Of a stretch of 64,000 nt of DNA, positions 6,681 through 15,326 are shown one piece after another (position 1 is the first letter of the stretch; each line of letters opens with the position of its first letter). A program made the translations under genes and the position numbers. Source of the DNA: NZQO01 sp964639255 (lineage in GTDB: Bacteria; Bacteroidota; Bacteroidia; Flavobacteriales; Flavobacteriaceae); the NCBI GenBank assembly GCA_964639255.1, contig CAZXDP010000001.1, positions 1-64,000 of the forward strand. The letters are read 5' to 3'. Under the pieces are notes generated by a model. It saw only the letters and a list, made by a program, of their open reading frames with translations, did not search any database and was not told the DNA's origin.

Positions 6681-9530
6681 TTAAAATCGAACATATAGGT
6701 TTACGTAGTAGGTAGTGCCATTTCCGAAGAAGTATCGCGTCCCGAAAATAGGTCCGTTCTCGCGCGATTGATCCTCCCGAAGGTCCCGAAAGTTTGCCTT
6801 ACGACCTTGCTCAAATCCGCCGGTCTTGTACTCTTGGTCGAGCACATTGTTGATGGTTGCAAAAAAGCCTATAAAATAATCGTTTATTTTCCAAGACTTG
6901 CCGCCCACCACGTTTACCAAGAAATAGTCGTCCAGCTCCTCTTGCTGCAGTAATTGGCGCGCTACCTCTTCGTCATAATCGTTAAAGGCTTGGCCATCAA
7001 AATCCAAACTGAAATTTTGGCTTCGGGCTAAGTTATTCACGTCAATATAGGCATTGCTAAAGTAATTCGTAGTAAGGCCGACCCACCAAAAATCTGGATC
7101 GCGATACTCAAAGCCTAGCTGATAAGCGCGCTCTGGTCCTCCGGCCACGTGGTAATTCTTCAGTTTGGCAGTGCCGTCTCCAAAGGTTAATACACCCTGG
7201 AAATCATCGCTGGTAAGGTATAGGTTCGGGTTATTATTATAAATATATTGACCTACCGAGGCGGCGGCAGATAGTTGAATAGTAGGGGTAACCTGTGCCT
7301 CGATGCCTAGCTCGCCTCCGAGATGACGTGTTTCAATACCCGTAAGAATCTCCTGCACAAAAGCGTCTTCTTCGGGGCCCAAACCAGCCAAATTCTCGGT
7401 GAAATAGAAGCCAATGTCGGTCGCGTCCTTAATATTGGCATAGAAACCGGTAAGCCGTGCTTTTACGATGGGCGAACGATAGATATAGCTCAAATCGGCA
7501 CTTGTAATTTTTAGGTCTTCCAATCCAATCACGATATCGTTGTTCTGTCGTGCATTGCTAAAACTGTTGCGCAAGGTAGGAGCCTTCGTAAGATATCCTG
7601 CGTTGAGGTCGATTAAATGGCGCCCAGTTACCTTGTAGGTTGCACCACCCTTTACCCCGAAGTTTGTAAAATTAAGCTGCTCGCTCTCCCCAAAGGAACG
7701 GCTACCCGGGAAGTTTCCGTTTTCGTAGAGACCGTTGCGTTGGTAATTGGTTTGCGAAGCAGAAGCCCCCAAATAGAAATCGACCTTGCTGTATTTAAAT
7801 TGGCCCTGTGCAAATCCTGAAATTTCATCGGCGAACAATTCATAATTGTACTTATATCGCTCTCCTTCCCGCACGATACGGTTGCGGTTGCGAAGGTCGC
7901 TTTGGGCGATATCGCCCACGATGATGTTCACATCATCTTCTGCGAAAAAGTCCACGTCTAGATAGCCCGTACCGCCCAACAAATCGACTAATTCAGCGAA
8001 ATTCTCGCTCTTCAGGTTTCGGTAGCTAATCTTTCCGTTCACGGTGATATTCTCAGAAATTCGTGAATTCAAAATTGAGTTAACCATTAGCTGGGTGTCA
8101 TCGGTGCGATCTTCCTGAATGGCGTAAATGCTGTTACCACCATTGGCCATATTGGTCGCATTGGTATTCGCTTCATATAGCATGCGCCAATCTAACTGTC
8201 CATCTTCCCTAAATTCCTGCTCAGCCAAATAAGCCTTCTGGTAATCTAACGGTGTTGGGTTGGGATCTTGAAGGAAGAAACTGGGTAAACGTTGGTAATA
8301 GTTCCCGAAAGGGTTTCGGGCTCCACCAATATAGGCCTCTTGGCCATCGAGCGTAATGAGGCGTGTCCCCCCGTTATCGATACGGGTTTGGCCATTCTTG
8401 CCAAATTGATAGGCAACGTTTGTATTGATAAGTGTTTTTTCTGAAACGTTCCAATAATGGTTCAACATCAATACCGGTTCTTCAATTTCGCGAATGCGGC
8501 TGTTGCGCTTGTCGCCATCTTGAAAGCCCCAGTTAGGGTTGTACCGAATGCCTTTCAAATCTTTCATCTCCTGTGTAATGGCAGTAGAACGGCCCCTTCG
8601 GTTGGGCGTATAAAAACCCGAAAAGTTTAAGCTGTGCGATTCGTTAATTTTTTTCTCTACGGAAGCAAAGAATGAATTGGCATCATACAAGGTACCGTCT
8701 TCATAGCCCTCGTCGCCAAATCGCCGCGAAAGAAGTACGGTATAGGCCCATCCGTTCTGGCTCAGGCCACTGCTATAGGAGCCCATTATACGACCACGAT
8801 ACGAACGGTTGGCCGAGGCGTAAGATACCCGGCCCCCTTCGCGATACTGCGATGCTCGCATTATAATGTTCGTGGTACCCGCTATGCCCCCGAAGTCGTA
8901 ATCGTTGGCTTTAAGTCCCATCGTAAATACGCGGTTGCGCAACACATCATTTAGGCCACCCCAGTTGCTCCATTGTGGACGGCCATTGAACATCTTGTTC
9001 ATCTCGATACCGTTAATGAGTACCGTACCATTCTCATTGTCCAAGCCCCTTGGACGAAAGAAAGTAGCGCTAAAATCGAAAGCTGCAGCATCTAGGAAAG
9101 CATCGTTGGAAGCCTGTAACAGGCCCGAAATATTATAAGCCGTGCCCTCATCTTGGTTCAAATCGTTGTCAGATAGGCTTATGATACCAATTTGGGCTTC
9201 CACTTCGGTTAAATCGACCTCCAAGAGAACTGGATCTAAGTTTACCGTACCGCCCTGCTGTATGGTTACAGGAATACGTTGGGTAATGTATTCAGACTTT
9301 TCAACCAAAACTACCTGCTCCCCCAAGGGCAGCTGGTCGCTGGTAATGGAGAACAAACCCCTTGCATCGGTTTGGGCACTAAACGCCTCTCCCTGCAGAC
9401 GCACGGTAACGTCGGGCAAGGGCTCGCTAGAGTTGCTATCCAAGATTCTTCCCTTAACAGTAGTTTCTTGAGCATACCCGGTAAAGGCACCCAAGACAAC
9501 CACACAAAGGGCACAGATGTAATTTTTCAT
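6681..9530 (-). CDS. TonB-dependent receptor with carboxypeptidase-like regulatory domain
   Basis: Outer-membrane transporter of 949 residues energised by TonB. The ATG at 9530 begins the signal peptide KNYICALCVVVLGAFTGYAQ; a TTG three codons upstream is less likely. After the signal comes a carboxypeptidase-like beta-sandwich (TVKGRILDSNSSEPLPDVTVRLQG, about 23-105), then a plug (AAAFDFSATFFRPRGLDNENG, VLINGIEMNKMFNGRPQWSNW), then a long barrel ending in NLYVRF with terminal Phe. It is followed by the DUF5689 lipoprotein and is divergent from a secreted nuclease/phosphatase-fold gene, suggesting uptake of something that enzyme releases. The substrate cannot be named from the sequence. Confidence 0.9.
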   Translation of the reverse strand: MKNYICALCVVVLGAFTGYAQETTVKGRILDSNSSEPLPDVTVRLQGEAFSAQTDARGLFSITSDQLPLGEQVVLVEKSEYITQRIPVTIQQGGTVNLDPVLLEVDLTEVEAQIGIISLSDNDLNQDEGTAYNISGLLQASNDAFLDAAAFDFSATFFRPRGLDNENGTVLINGIEMNKMFNGRPQWSNWGGLNDVLRNRVFTMGLKANDYDFGGIAGTTNIIMRASQYREGGRVSYASANRSYRGRIMGSYSSGLSQNGWAYTVLLSRRFGDEGYEDGTLYDANSFFASVEKKINESHSLNFSGFYTPNRRGRSTAITQEMKDLKGIRYNPNWGFQDGDKRNSRIREIEEPVLMLNHYWNVSEKTLINTNVAYQFGKNGQTRIDNGGTRLITLDGQEAYIGGARNPFGNYYQRLPSFFLQDPNPTPLDYQKAYLAEQEFREDGQLDWRMLYEANTNATNMANGGNSIYAIQEDRTDDTQLMVNSILNSRISENITVNGKISYRNLKSENFAELVDLLGGTGYLDVDFFAEDDVNIIVGDIAQSDLRNRNRIVREGERYKYNYELFADEISGFAQGQFKYSKVDFYLGASASQTNYQRNGLYENGNFPGSRSFGESEQLNFTNFGVKGGATYKVTGRHLIDLNAGYLTKAPTLRNSFSNARQNNDIVIGLEDLKITSADLSYIYRSPIVKARLTGFYANIKDATDIGFYFTENLAGLGPEEDAFVQEILTGIETRHLGGELGIEAQVTPTIQLSAAASVGQYIYNNNPNLYLTSDDFQGVLTFGDGTAKLKNYHVAGGPERAYQLGFEYRDPDFWWVGLTTNYFSNAYIDVNNLARSQNFSLDFDGQAFNDYDEEVARQLLQQEELDDYFLVNVVGGKSWKINDYFIGFFATINNVLDQEYKTGGFEQGRKANFRDLREDQSRENGPIFGTRYFFGNGTTYYVNLYVRF

Positions 9531-9585
9531 TCTATACAAAATTGGATTAGGTGAAATAGTTTAAGAAATTATTATAAAACGGGCA

Positions 9586-9593
9586 CAAAACTA
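9586..9593 (-). promoter_or_regulatory. -7 element for the TonB receptor/DUF5689 operon
   Basis: On the minus strand this reads TAGTTTTG, an exact TAnnTTTG. The expected start of transcription leaves a leader of roughly 45-50 bases before the ATG at 9530. It is placed back-to-back with the plus-strand element at 9614-9621, only 20 bases apart. Confidence 0.5.
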
Positions 9594-9613
9594 ACTTTTT
9601 AAACTGAAATTTC

Positions 9614-9621
9614 TAATTTTG
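9614..9621 (+). promoter_or_regulatory. -7 element for the secreted endonuclease/exonuclease/phosphatase gene
   Basis: TAATTTTG matches TAnnTTTG, 45 bases before the ATG at 9667. The divergent partner element lies at 9586-9593. The -33 region of each promoter would fall on the -7 region of the other, so the two promoters probably compete. Confidence 0.5.
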
Positions 9622-9666
9622 GCGCATCTTTTGAACACTATTTTACAATAGCTTAATACTGTTTTA

Positions 9667-10728
9667 ATGAGAACATTGCTTTGCCTACCGTTACTATTAT
9701 TGGGATTTTCAGTAACCGTAACCGCTCAGGAAGAAAAATCATATAAGGTCAATACCATCGCTTTTTACAATTTAGAGAACCTCTTCGATTATGAGGACGA
9801 TCCCCTAACGTTCGACGATGACCGTACGCCAGATGGTAAGGACCACTGGACCGAAGAGCTCTACAAGGCAAAGCTTCAGAATATGGCACAGGTCATTTCG
9901 GAAATTGGAGCTGATGTAACCGGTACCGCTCCCGCCATTGTTGGAGTATGCGAAAGTGAGAATCGAAGGGTACTCGAAGATTTGGTAAACCAAGAGCCCT
10001 TGCGGGCGCTGGATTACGGTATCATTCAGTTTGAATCTCCTGATAGGCGCGGAATTGATGTGGCGCTTTTATATCAAAAGAAGATTTTTACCCCCACGCA
10101 CTATAAAGCGAAAGAGCTCTTAATCTACGATGACAACGATCCCACCAAGCGCGTATACACCCGTGATCAATTGGTGGTGAGCGGGATGCTCGATGGTGAG
10201 AAAATGCATTTTATCGTGAACCATTGGCCCTCCCGTAGTGGCGGCGAGGCGCGCAGTAGGCCTAAGCGAATGAAGGCCGCCGAATTGAACGTTCGCATCA
10301 TCGATTCGCTTTTCAGCGAAGACCCTTATGCCAAAATCATTACCATGGGCGACCTAAACGATGACCCCACCAGCCCAAGTGTAAAAGAAGTTCTCAAGGC
10401 AAAGGAAAACCGCGATAACCTTCAGCTAAAGGAACTCTTCAACCCTATGGAAGAAATGTACGATAAAGGGTTGGGTACTTTGGCATGGCGAGACGGCTGG
10501 AACCTGTTCGACCAAATGATTCTCTCTTCCGCCTTAGTGGAAAAAGACTTTTCCTCGTACCGTTTTTACAAGGCAGGAATTTATAACAAATCCTACCTGG
10601 CAAACCCTAGGGGACGCTATAAGGGGTATCCCTACCGAAGCTATGCCGACGGCGGTTTTACCGGCGGTTACAGCGACCATTTCCCAGTGTTTGTATATTT
10701 GATCAAGGAAACTACAGCCCAATACTAA
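9667..10728 (+). CDS. Secreted endonuclease/exonuclease/phosphatase family protein
   Basis: A 353-residue exported enzyme of the DNase I-like EEP fold. The signal peptide is RTLLCLPLLLLGFSVTVTAQ. Catalytic motifs appear in order: FYNLENLFD (Asn and Glu), VGVCESENR (metal-binding Glu), NHWPSRSGG (His), GDLNDDPT (Asp-x-Asn) and YSDHFPVFV (Asp-His) near the end. The family includes nucleases and phosphodiesterases; the substrate here could be nucleic acid or a phosphoester. It is divergently transcribed from the TonB receptor/DUF5689 operon, which suggests a shared nutrient-acquisition role. A strong terminator follows. Confidence 0.88.
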   Translation: MRTLLCLPLLLLGFSVTVTAQEEKSYKVNTIAFYNLENLFDYEDDPLTFDDDRTPDGKDHWTEELYKAKLQNMAQVISEIGADVTGTAPAIVGVCESENRRVLEDLVNQEPLRALDYGIIQFESPDRRGIDVALLYQKKIFTPTHYKAKELLIYDDNDPTKRVYTRDQLVVSGMLDGEKMHFIVNHWPSRSGGEARSRPKRMKAAELNVRIIDSLFSEDPYAKIITMGDLNDDPTSPSVKEVLKAKENRDNLQLKELFNPMEEMYDKGLGTLAWRDGWNLFDQMILSSALVEKDFSSYRFYKAGIYNKSYLANPRGRYKGYPYRSYADGGFTGGYSDHFPVFVYLIKETTAQY

Positions 10729-10741
10729 ATTATAAAAGAAA

Positions 10742-10763
10742 AAAGCCGCTTTACAGCGGCTTT
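10742..10763. terminator. Bidirectional intrinsic terminator
   Basis: Nine-bp perfect stem AAAGCCGCT / AGCGGCTTT with loop TTAC between the convergent EEP gene and the four-helix membrane protein. The A-rich left flank (from 10736) gives the minus strand a good U-tract; the plus-strand tract is short. Confidence 0.8.
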
Positions 10764-10768
10764 ATCAG

Positions 10769-11212
10769 TTAGGCAAACCATTGTGCCCACGGAATACGAC
10801 TAAGCATAAACACCAATGCGATGGTGTAGAATATACTGAGCATTTTAAATTTTGGCTTGGAGACTAATTTCTTTTTATGCTTTGAGTAACCAATGGTTAT
10901 CAATATTACGGTGATTATCATCACCAGAGGATGCTCGACGGCATAGAGTCGCAATAGCGAATCTTTCATTACCACACCCATTCCGTTGTTTAACAACGAA
11001 TCCAACCCCAGCGGGGATATAAAATAAAGCACTAGCCCAATTAACAATTGAATATGGGTAACGATCAAGGCAAAAAGTGCTAGCCTGAAATCCTTAGGGC
11101 TGTATTCCTTGCCACCGGTATATCCGGCGATAGCGTTAATGGTTGCGATCAATACGACAAAAAGTACCAAATACGCCCACCACGAATGAACAAACTGAAT
11201 TGCTGTGTACAT
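10769..11212 (-). CDS. Conserved four-helix membrane protein, cytochrome b-like
   Basis: A 147-residue integral membrane protein with four hydrophobic helices (about 10-30, 45-68, 90-110 and 125-143) and no signal peptide. Histidines lie at or near helix ends (VHSWWAY, THIQLL, EHPLVM), a pattern that could ligate heme, and relatives in Bacteroidota have been annotated loosely as cytochrome b. A loop KHKKKLVSKPKFK is strongly basic, placing it in the cytoplasm. I do not recognise a defined function. It stands alone between two terminators. Confidence 0.65.
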   Translation of the reverse strand: MYTAIQFVHSWWAYLVLFVVLIATINAIAGYTGGKEYSPKDFRLALFALIVTHIQLLIGLVLYFISPLGLDSLLNNGMGVVMKDSLLRLYAVEHPLVMIITVILITIGYSKHKKKLVSKPKFKMLSIFYTIALVFMLSRIPWAQWFA

Positions 11213-11254
11213 AGTTTTTTGATTTTAGCTTCCCAAAGGTAGGGATAATTCCAT

Positions 11255-11280
11255 AAAAAAACCGCCCTTGGTAAGGGCGG
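11255..11280 (-). terminator. Intrinsic terminator after the second TonB receptor
   Basis: Stem CCGCCCTT / AAGGGCGG with a three-base loop, followed on the minus strand by a run of seven Us (A-run at 11255-11261). It lies just beyond the receptor stop at 11304. Confidence 0.88.
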
Positions 11281-11303
11281 CTCTCTTCATCTAACACGAT
11301 TGT

Positions 11304-13901
11304 TTAGAAATTATATCGTAGGCTAGCGTTGTACGTTCTACCAATTCCTAAAAATACTCCAAAAGCATCTTTTTGGTTAATGTAAGCCTCGTTGAAAACG
11401 TTGTAGACGTTTCCTCTAAAGGTAAGTCTATTATCGCCGAGGAAGAACTTGTAGGTAATACCCGCATCTGCCAAGGTATATGCTGGAAGTCTTTCTGATT
11501 GGAAAGTACCCTCGCCCGCAAAAGCAGCCTCTACCACATCTGCAGGGTCTACAAACCCGTAGAGGTCTGTATAGATATTGTAGTCTCCATCGATCGATAA
11601 ATTGTCGATTATATCAACAGAAAAACCTGCTCCAAACGATGTTTGAGGTGCGTTGCCCACTTTCGTTCCGGTTAGGTCAATCTCCCCTTCTTCAATAAAT
11701 ACGAATGTTTCGTCGTTCTGAAGGGTATATGGCGTTGTGCCATCATACTCCCAGTTACCGATAGAACCGTATCCACGAAGCCTCCATTTTCCGTAGTCTG
11801 GACGATACTCAAAATCGAATTCCGCACCGCGATGCACTTGGGTGAGGTCTGTCAACCTATAGGTGGTAAAATCACCATTCTCCAATTGTGGCCCAAAGGT
11901 ATTCAGAAAACGATTACCCCATTCGGTATAATAAAAATCGATGTTAAGGCGGAAGTTGTTATTCTTGAAGCGGTACCCAGACTCAAGCCCAAGGATCTCC
12001 TCGTTCTCCACCTCGGGAGATACCAACTCATTCGAGTTTCGTATGTCTACGAAAATGTTGTCTAGATAGGGCTGTCTAGAATAGAAACCGGCATTGGCGA
12101 AAATAACGTGGTTTTCAGTAAGGTTCAAAGATGCTCCACCTTTAATGTTATAGCCTTCCTTGACAAGTTTCTCAGATTTACCAAGTCCGTCGCCCGATCC
12201 TACAAAGCGTCCTTCGCGTTGGAAAGATTGCGATGAAACAGCGGCCTGAACGAATACCGAACCACGGTCGGTTGCATACTCAGCCTGACCGAAACCACCT
12301 ATGTAGTTGATATTTTCAGAATAGTCGTACTGGGTTCTTTGTGGCTCGTCGGCAAAGTCGAACAATGCAGCCCAAGGATTGGCTTCAAATTCTTCGGTAA
12401 ACACATAGTCATCTGGACGATTGGTTCTAAAGTTATCTATAAATCCATTTAATCCTAATAAATCGTTTACTTGGCGCCAGTGGTCTCCTTGATACAAACG
12501 ACCGTCTACTCCCAAATTGAAGGTCCAGTTTTCACCAGACTCCATATTAAGGCTCGATAACAAGCCGTACCAGTTGTGGTTGTTTACAGAAGCACGACGA
12601 ATGTAGGAGTCGCTAAAATTTCCGAAGCCATTGGCATCGGCTGTAGCGATATTGTTCTCTCTAATTTGCTCAAAGTCGATGGTTCCGGTGCGGTCGTCGC
12701 GAACACGGCCACGACCCAAACCTCCTGTACCACCTCCGCGGCCCCAAGAGGCATATAGAACTGTAGAAAGATCGGTTTGCTCGTTCATTTCCCAATCCCA
12801 GTTAAGGTTAGCAACCGGCTTGTGGTAGTAGTTAAGACGCTCTGTATAACGCTCGCCATCCAAGAAGCCAGTATTGGGGTTATACTTTTCGCCATAACGC
12901 TCATAATCTTCAAGATCGCTGGAGAAATTCTGCTCGTGCTGTTGCGGCGCCCCCGTAATCAATAAGTTGAAGGCGTGCTTCTCATTCGGCTTATACCCAA
13001 CAGAAAACAGATAGTTTTGTCCCTGACCTGAGGTGCCAAATGCATACTTCCTGTGAGCTTGCCAATGATCTACCAATAAGGAGAAAGCCCATCCGCTTTC
13101 GCTCAACCCAGTGTTATAGCTCGCAGTTCCCTTAAAGAAACTATCGTTACCGGCCAAAAAGCGCACAAAGCCGCCCTGCCTTTGGTCTGTCGTTTTGGAA
13201 ATGATGTTTACTGTACCTCCTACCGACGAGATTGCCAGCTTTGAAGAACCCAAACCTCGCTGTACCTGAACGGCATTGGCCACATCGCCCATACCAGCCC
13301 AGTTGGACCAGAACATACGTCCGTCTTCCTGACTGTTGATGGGCTGTCCGTTTAAAAGAAATGCGGTATTGGTATCGTCGAAACCGCGAAGGAAAATCTG
13401 GCTATCGCCAAAACCTCCCGCTTGGTTTGAAACATACACCGATGGCGTATTTTTAAGGGCTTCGGTAAATTCGGCATTACCTGCTACTTTAGCGGTAATC
13501 TCTTCACTTTTAATGGTAGAAACCGCCACGGGGGTTTCACGACCCTCGGCGAGATCGATAACCCCTGAACCTACGATAACAATTTCTGCCAAAGTATTTT
13601 GGTCGGCATCCATAGAAAGGGTGCCAAGATTGGCCACACCATTTACCAAGGTGAAGTTGAATTTCTTCGTAATGAACCCAAGGTAAGAGACTTGAATACT
13701 CCCTTGGTTACCTGCTACATCTAACGAGAAGTTACCGTCAAAATCGGTAACCGACCCATTAACGGTTCCTGTTTCGATAATGTTGGCCCCCAATAACGGG
13801 TCTCCGGTACCAGAATCGACCACTTTACCGGTTACGGTTCCTTGAGAGAATGCGAAGGCAGTTCCCATCAAAAACACGGCTAACTGTACTAGTTTTTTCA
13901 T
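11304..13901 (-). CDS. TonB-dependent receptor with carboxypeptidase-like regulatory domain
   Basis: An 865-residue outer-membrane receptor. The signal peptide (KKLVQLAVFLMGTAFAFSQ) is followed by a carboxypeptidase-like domain (GTVTGKVVDSGTGDPLLGAN, about 20-100), a plug domain with RGFDDTNTAFLLNGQPIN and RGLGSSKLAISSVGGTVNII, and a barrel of about 640 residues that ends in YNASLRYNF with terminal Phe. It is a single-gene unit with its own promoter (13943-13975) and a strong terminator. No SusD-like or iron-transport neighbour is present, so the substrate stays open; an organic iron complex, peptide or cofactor are all possible. Confidence 0.9.
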   Translation of the reverse strand: MKKLVQLAVFLMGTAFAFSQGTVTGKVVDSGTGDPLLGANIIETGTVNGSVTDFDGNFSLDVAGNQGSIQVSYLGFITKKFNFTLVNGVANLGTLSMDADQNTLAEIVIVGSGVIDLAEGRETPVAVSTIKSEEITAKVAGNAEFTEALKNTPSVYVSNQAGGFGDSQIFLRGFDDTNTAFLLNGQPINSQEDGRMFWSNWAGMGDVANAVQVQRGLGSSKLAISSVGGTVNIISKTTDQRQGGFVRFLAGNDSFFKGTASYNTGLSESGWAFSLLVDHWQAHRKYAFGTSGQGQNYLFSVGYKPNEKHAFNLLITGAPQQHEQNFSSDLEDYERYGEKYNPNTGFLDGERYTERLNYYHKPVANLNWDWEMNEQTDLSTVLYASWGRGGGTGGLGRGRVRDDRTGTIDFEQIRENNIATADANGFGNFSDSYIRRASVNNHNWYGLLSSLNMESGENWTFNLGVDGRLYQGDHWRQVNDLLGLNGFIDNFRTNRPDDYVFTEEFEANPWAALFDFADEPQRTQYDYSENINYIGGFGQAEYATDRGSVFVQAAVSSQSFQREGRFVGSGDGLGKSEKLVKEGYNIKGGASLNLTENHVIFANAGFYSRQPYLDNIFVDIRNSNELVSPEVENEEILGLESGYRFKNNNFRLNIDFYYTEWGNRFLNTFGPQLENGDFTTYRLTDLTQVHRGAEFDFEYRPDYGKWRLRGYGSIGNWEYDGTTPYTLQNDETFVFIEEGEIDLTGTKVGNAPQTSFGAGFSVDIIDNLSIDGDYNIYTDLYGFVDPADVVEAAFAGEGTFQSERLPAYTLADAGITYKFFLGDNRLTFRGNVYNVFNEAYINQKDAFGVFLGIGRTYNASLRYNF

Positions 13902-13942
13902 AGAGTTGAAAATAGAGTTGAAATATGTTTTAAAATTTTGTG

Positions 13943-13975
13943 CAAAAGTACGGCTCCTTTTTACATTCCCCCAAT
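13943..13975 (-). promoter_or_regulatory. Promoter of the second TonB receptor gene
   Basis: On the minus strand ATTG (13975-13972), a 21-base spacer, then TACTTTTG (13950-13943), fitting the Bacteroidota arrangement of a TTG-type -33 element and TAnnTTTG. The ATG is at 13901, leaving a leader of about 35 bases. Confidence 0.55.
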
Positions 13976-14045
13976 CTATAAGTTAAGAAAATGCTAAGAA
14001 ACAAGTACGCCACATAAAACTATAAAAAATAGGCTAACAAATTGA

Positions 14046-14074
14046 AAGCCTGTTACTTAGTTAGTAACAGGCTT
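14046..14074 (-). terminator. Probable terminator of the hmgA-to-M23 operon
   Basis: Perfect 12-bp inverted repeat AAGCCTGTTACT / AGTAACAGGCTT with a five-base loop, 29 bases beyond the M23 peptidase stop. The U-tract on the minus strand is interrupted (TTTCAATTTG), so efficiency is uncertain. Confidence 0.65.
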
Positions 14075-14102
14075 ATCAACAATATGAAGTCGGGAAAAAT
14101 TT

Positions 14103-15326
14103 TTAAAACGCTAGGCAATCCATTTGTTCCTTTAGAGGCGCAATATGGGCAAAATATCTCTCTTGAAATTGCGTCTCCAGCGGTTTTGATAACGGTAAGT
14201 CTTCCTGGAAGGGATCTACCTGCTTACCGTTTTTCCAAAAACGGTAGCACACATGGGGGCCACTGGTATTACCTGTCATCCCGATCCAGCCAATAACGTC
14301 CCCTTGCCGAACAAAATCGCCTACCTTGACATTGCGCTGTTTCATGTGCAGGTATTGGGTATCGTAAGTAGCATTGTGACGTATCTTAACATAATTGCCA
14401 TTACCCCCGCGTCGTTCTGAGGCAATTACAGTTCCATCGGCTGTGGCGAGTATGGGTGTGCCTAGAGGCGCGGCAAAATCGGTACCCTTGTGCGGTCGAA
14501 TTCGGTTTCCGTAATAAGCAATGCGCCGATTTAAATTATAGCGGGATGAAATTCGGCTGAATTTTACAGGTGCTTTTAAAAACGCCCTGCGCAAGTTTTC
14601 GGCCTTATCATCATAAAAATCACGAAACGCATTTAGGGAATCTGGCTGAAAATTAAAAGCGTACAACGGCTTGCCCTTGTGTTCAAAGTAAGCAGCCTTT
14701 ATCTCGTGAAGCCCTGCGGGTATCGTATCATTAATATACTTTTCGGAATAGACGACCTTGAACCGATCTCCTTCGGCCAAGCGGAAGAAATCGATAGTCC
14801 AGGCATAAATATTGGCCAAACGGTCGGCCATATACGGACTAAGATTCTGCTCCTCGATGGTGGCAGAGAGCGAACTGGTAATGATGCCACTGGCTACACG
14901 TTCCTCGTAGCGCACTGGCTTGGTATTGGTATAGCACACCATCTCCTTACGAAAATCGATCACCGCATAATCTACCTTGTTCTTTTCGTAAATAAATACT
15001 TGCGTTGCGTTGGTAGTGTCCTTCGCATTGAGCAACACATAGGGTTTGCCCACAACCATTTTGCGCACATCGAAACTGTCGCGAAACTTGTTGGCAACCT
15101 CAAAAATCTTTTCTTGGGACACGCCATTGGCATCTAATATATCGCCAAAAGTATCGCCGGGGCGTATGGTATCGCGCACCACGTTAAAATCATTCAGTAC
15201 ATACCCATACTCCTCCACGATGGTGGGAGTTTCTTCAATTTCAACGGGTTCTACAAAATTATCTTTTCCGGTATCACAGGCTAGTAGGAGCAATGCCGGC
15301 AACCATAGTACAAGTAGTTTCTTCAA
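14103..15326 (-). CDS. M23 family metallopeptidase lipoprotein
   Basis: A 407-residue exported peptidoglycan hydrolase or regulator. The TTG at 15326 is taken as start because it is followed directly by a lipoprotein signal (KKLLVLWLPALLLLAC) and no ATG exists before it; the TTG overlaps the kynA stop as TTGA. An N-terminal LysM/OapA-like region (RPGDTFGDILDANGVSQEKI, about 57-76) precedes the C-terminal peptidase domain, where the metal and catalytic motifs HKGTDFAAPLGTP, YLHM and GPHVCYRFW are all present, so it should be an active lysostaphin-type endopeptidase. It is the last gene of the operon with hmgA, hppD and kynA, an odd partner for amino acid catabolism. Confidence 0.92.
   Translation of the reverse strand: MKKLLVLWLPALLLLACDTGKDNFVEPVEIEETPTIVEEYGYVLNDFNVVRDTIRPGDTFGDILDANGVSQEKIFEVANKFRDSFDVRKMVVGKPYVLLNAKDTTNATQVFIYEKNKVDYAVIDFRKEMVCYTNTKPVRYEERVASGIITSSLSATIEEQNLSPYMADRLANIYAWTIDFFRLAEGDRFKVVYSEKYINDTIPAGLHEIKAAYFEHKGKPLYAFNFQPDSLNAFRDFYDDKAENLRRAFLKAPVKFSRISSRYNLNRRIAYYGNRIRPHKGTDFAAPLGTPILATADGTVIASERRGGNGNYVKIRHNATYDTQYLHMKQRNVKVGDFVRQGDVIGWIGMTGNTSGPHVCYRFWKNGKQVDPFQEDLPLSKPLETQFQERYFAHIAPLKEQMDCLAF

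Noticed and set aside
13902..13925. Direct repeat (twice AGAGTTGAAA-like) before the second TonB receptor
   Set aside because: Short AT-rich repeat inside the leader, close to chance; no regulator site is recognisable.
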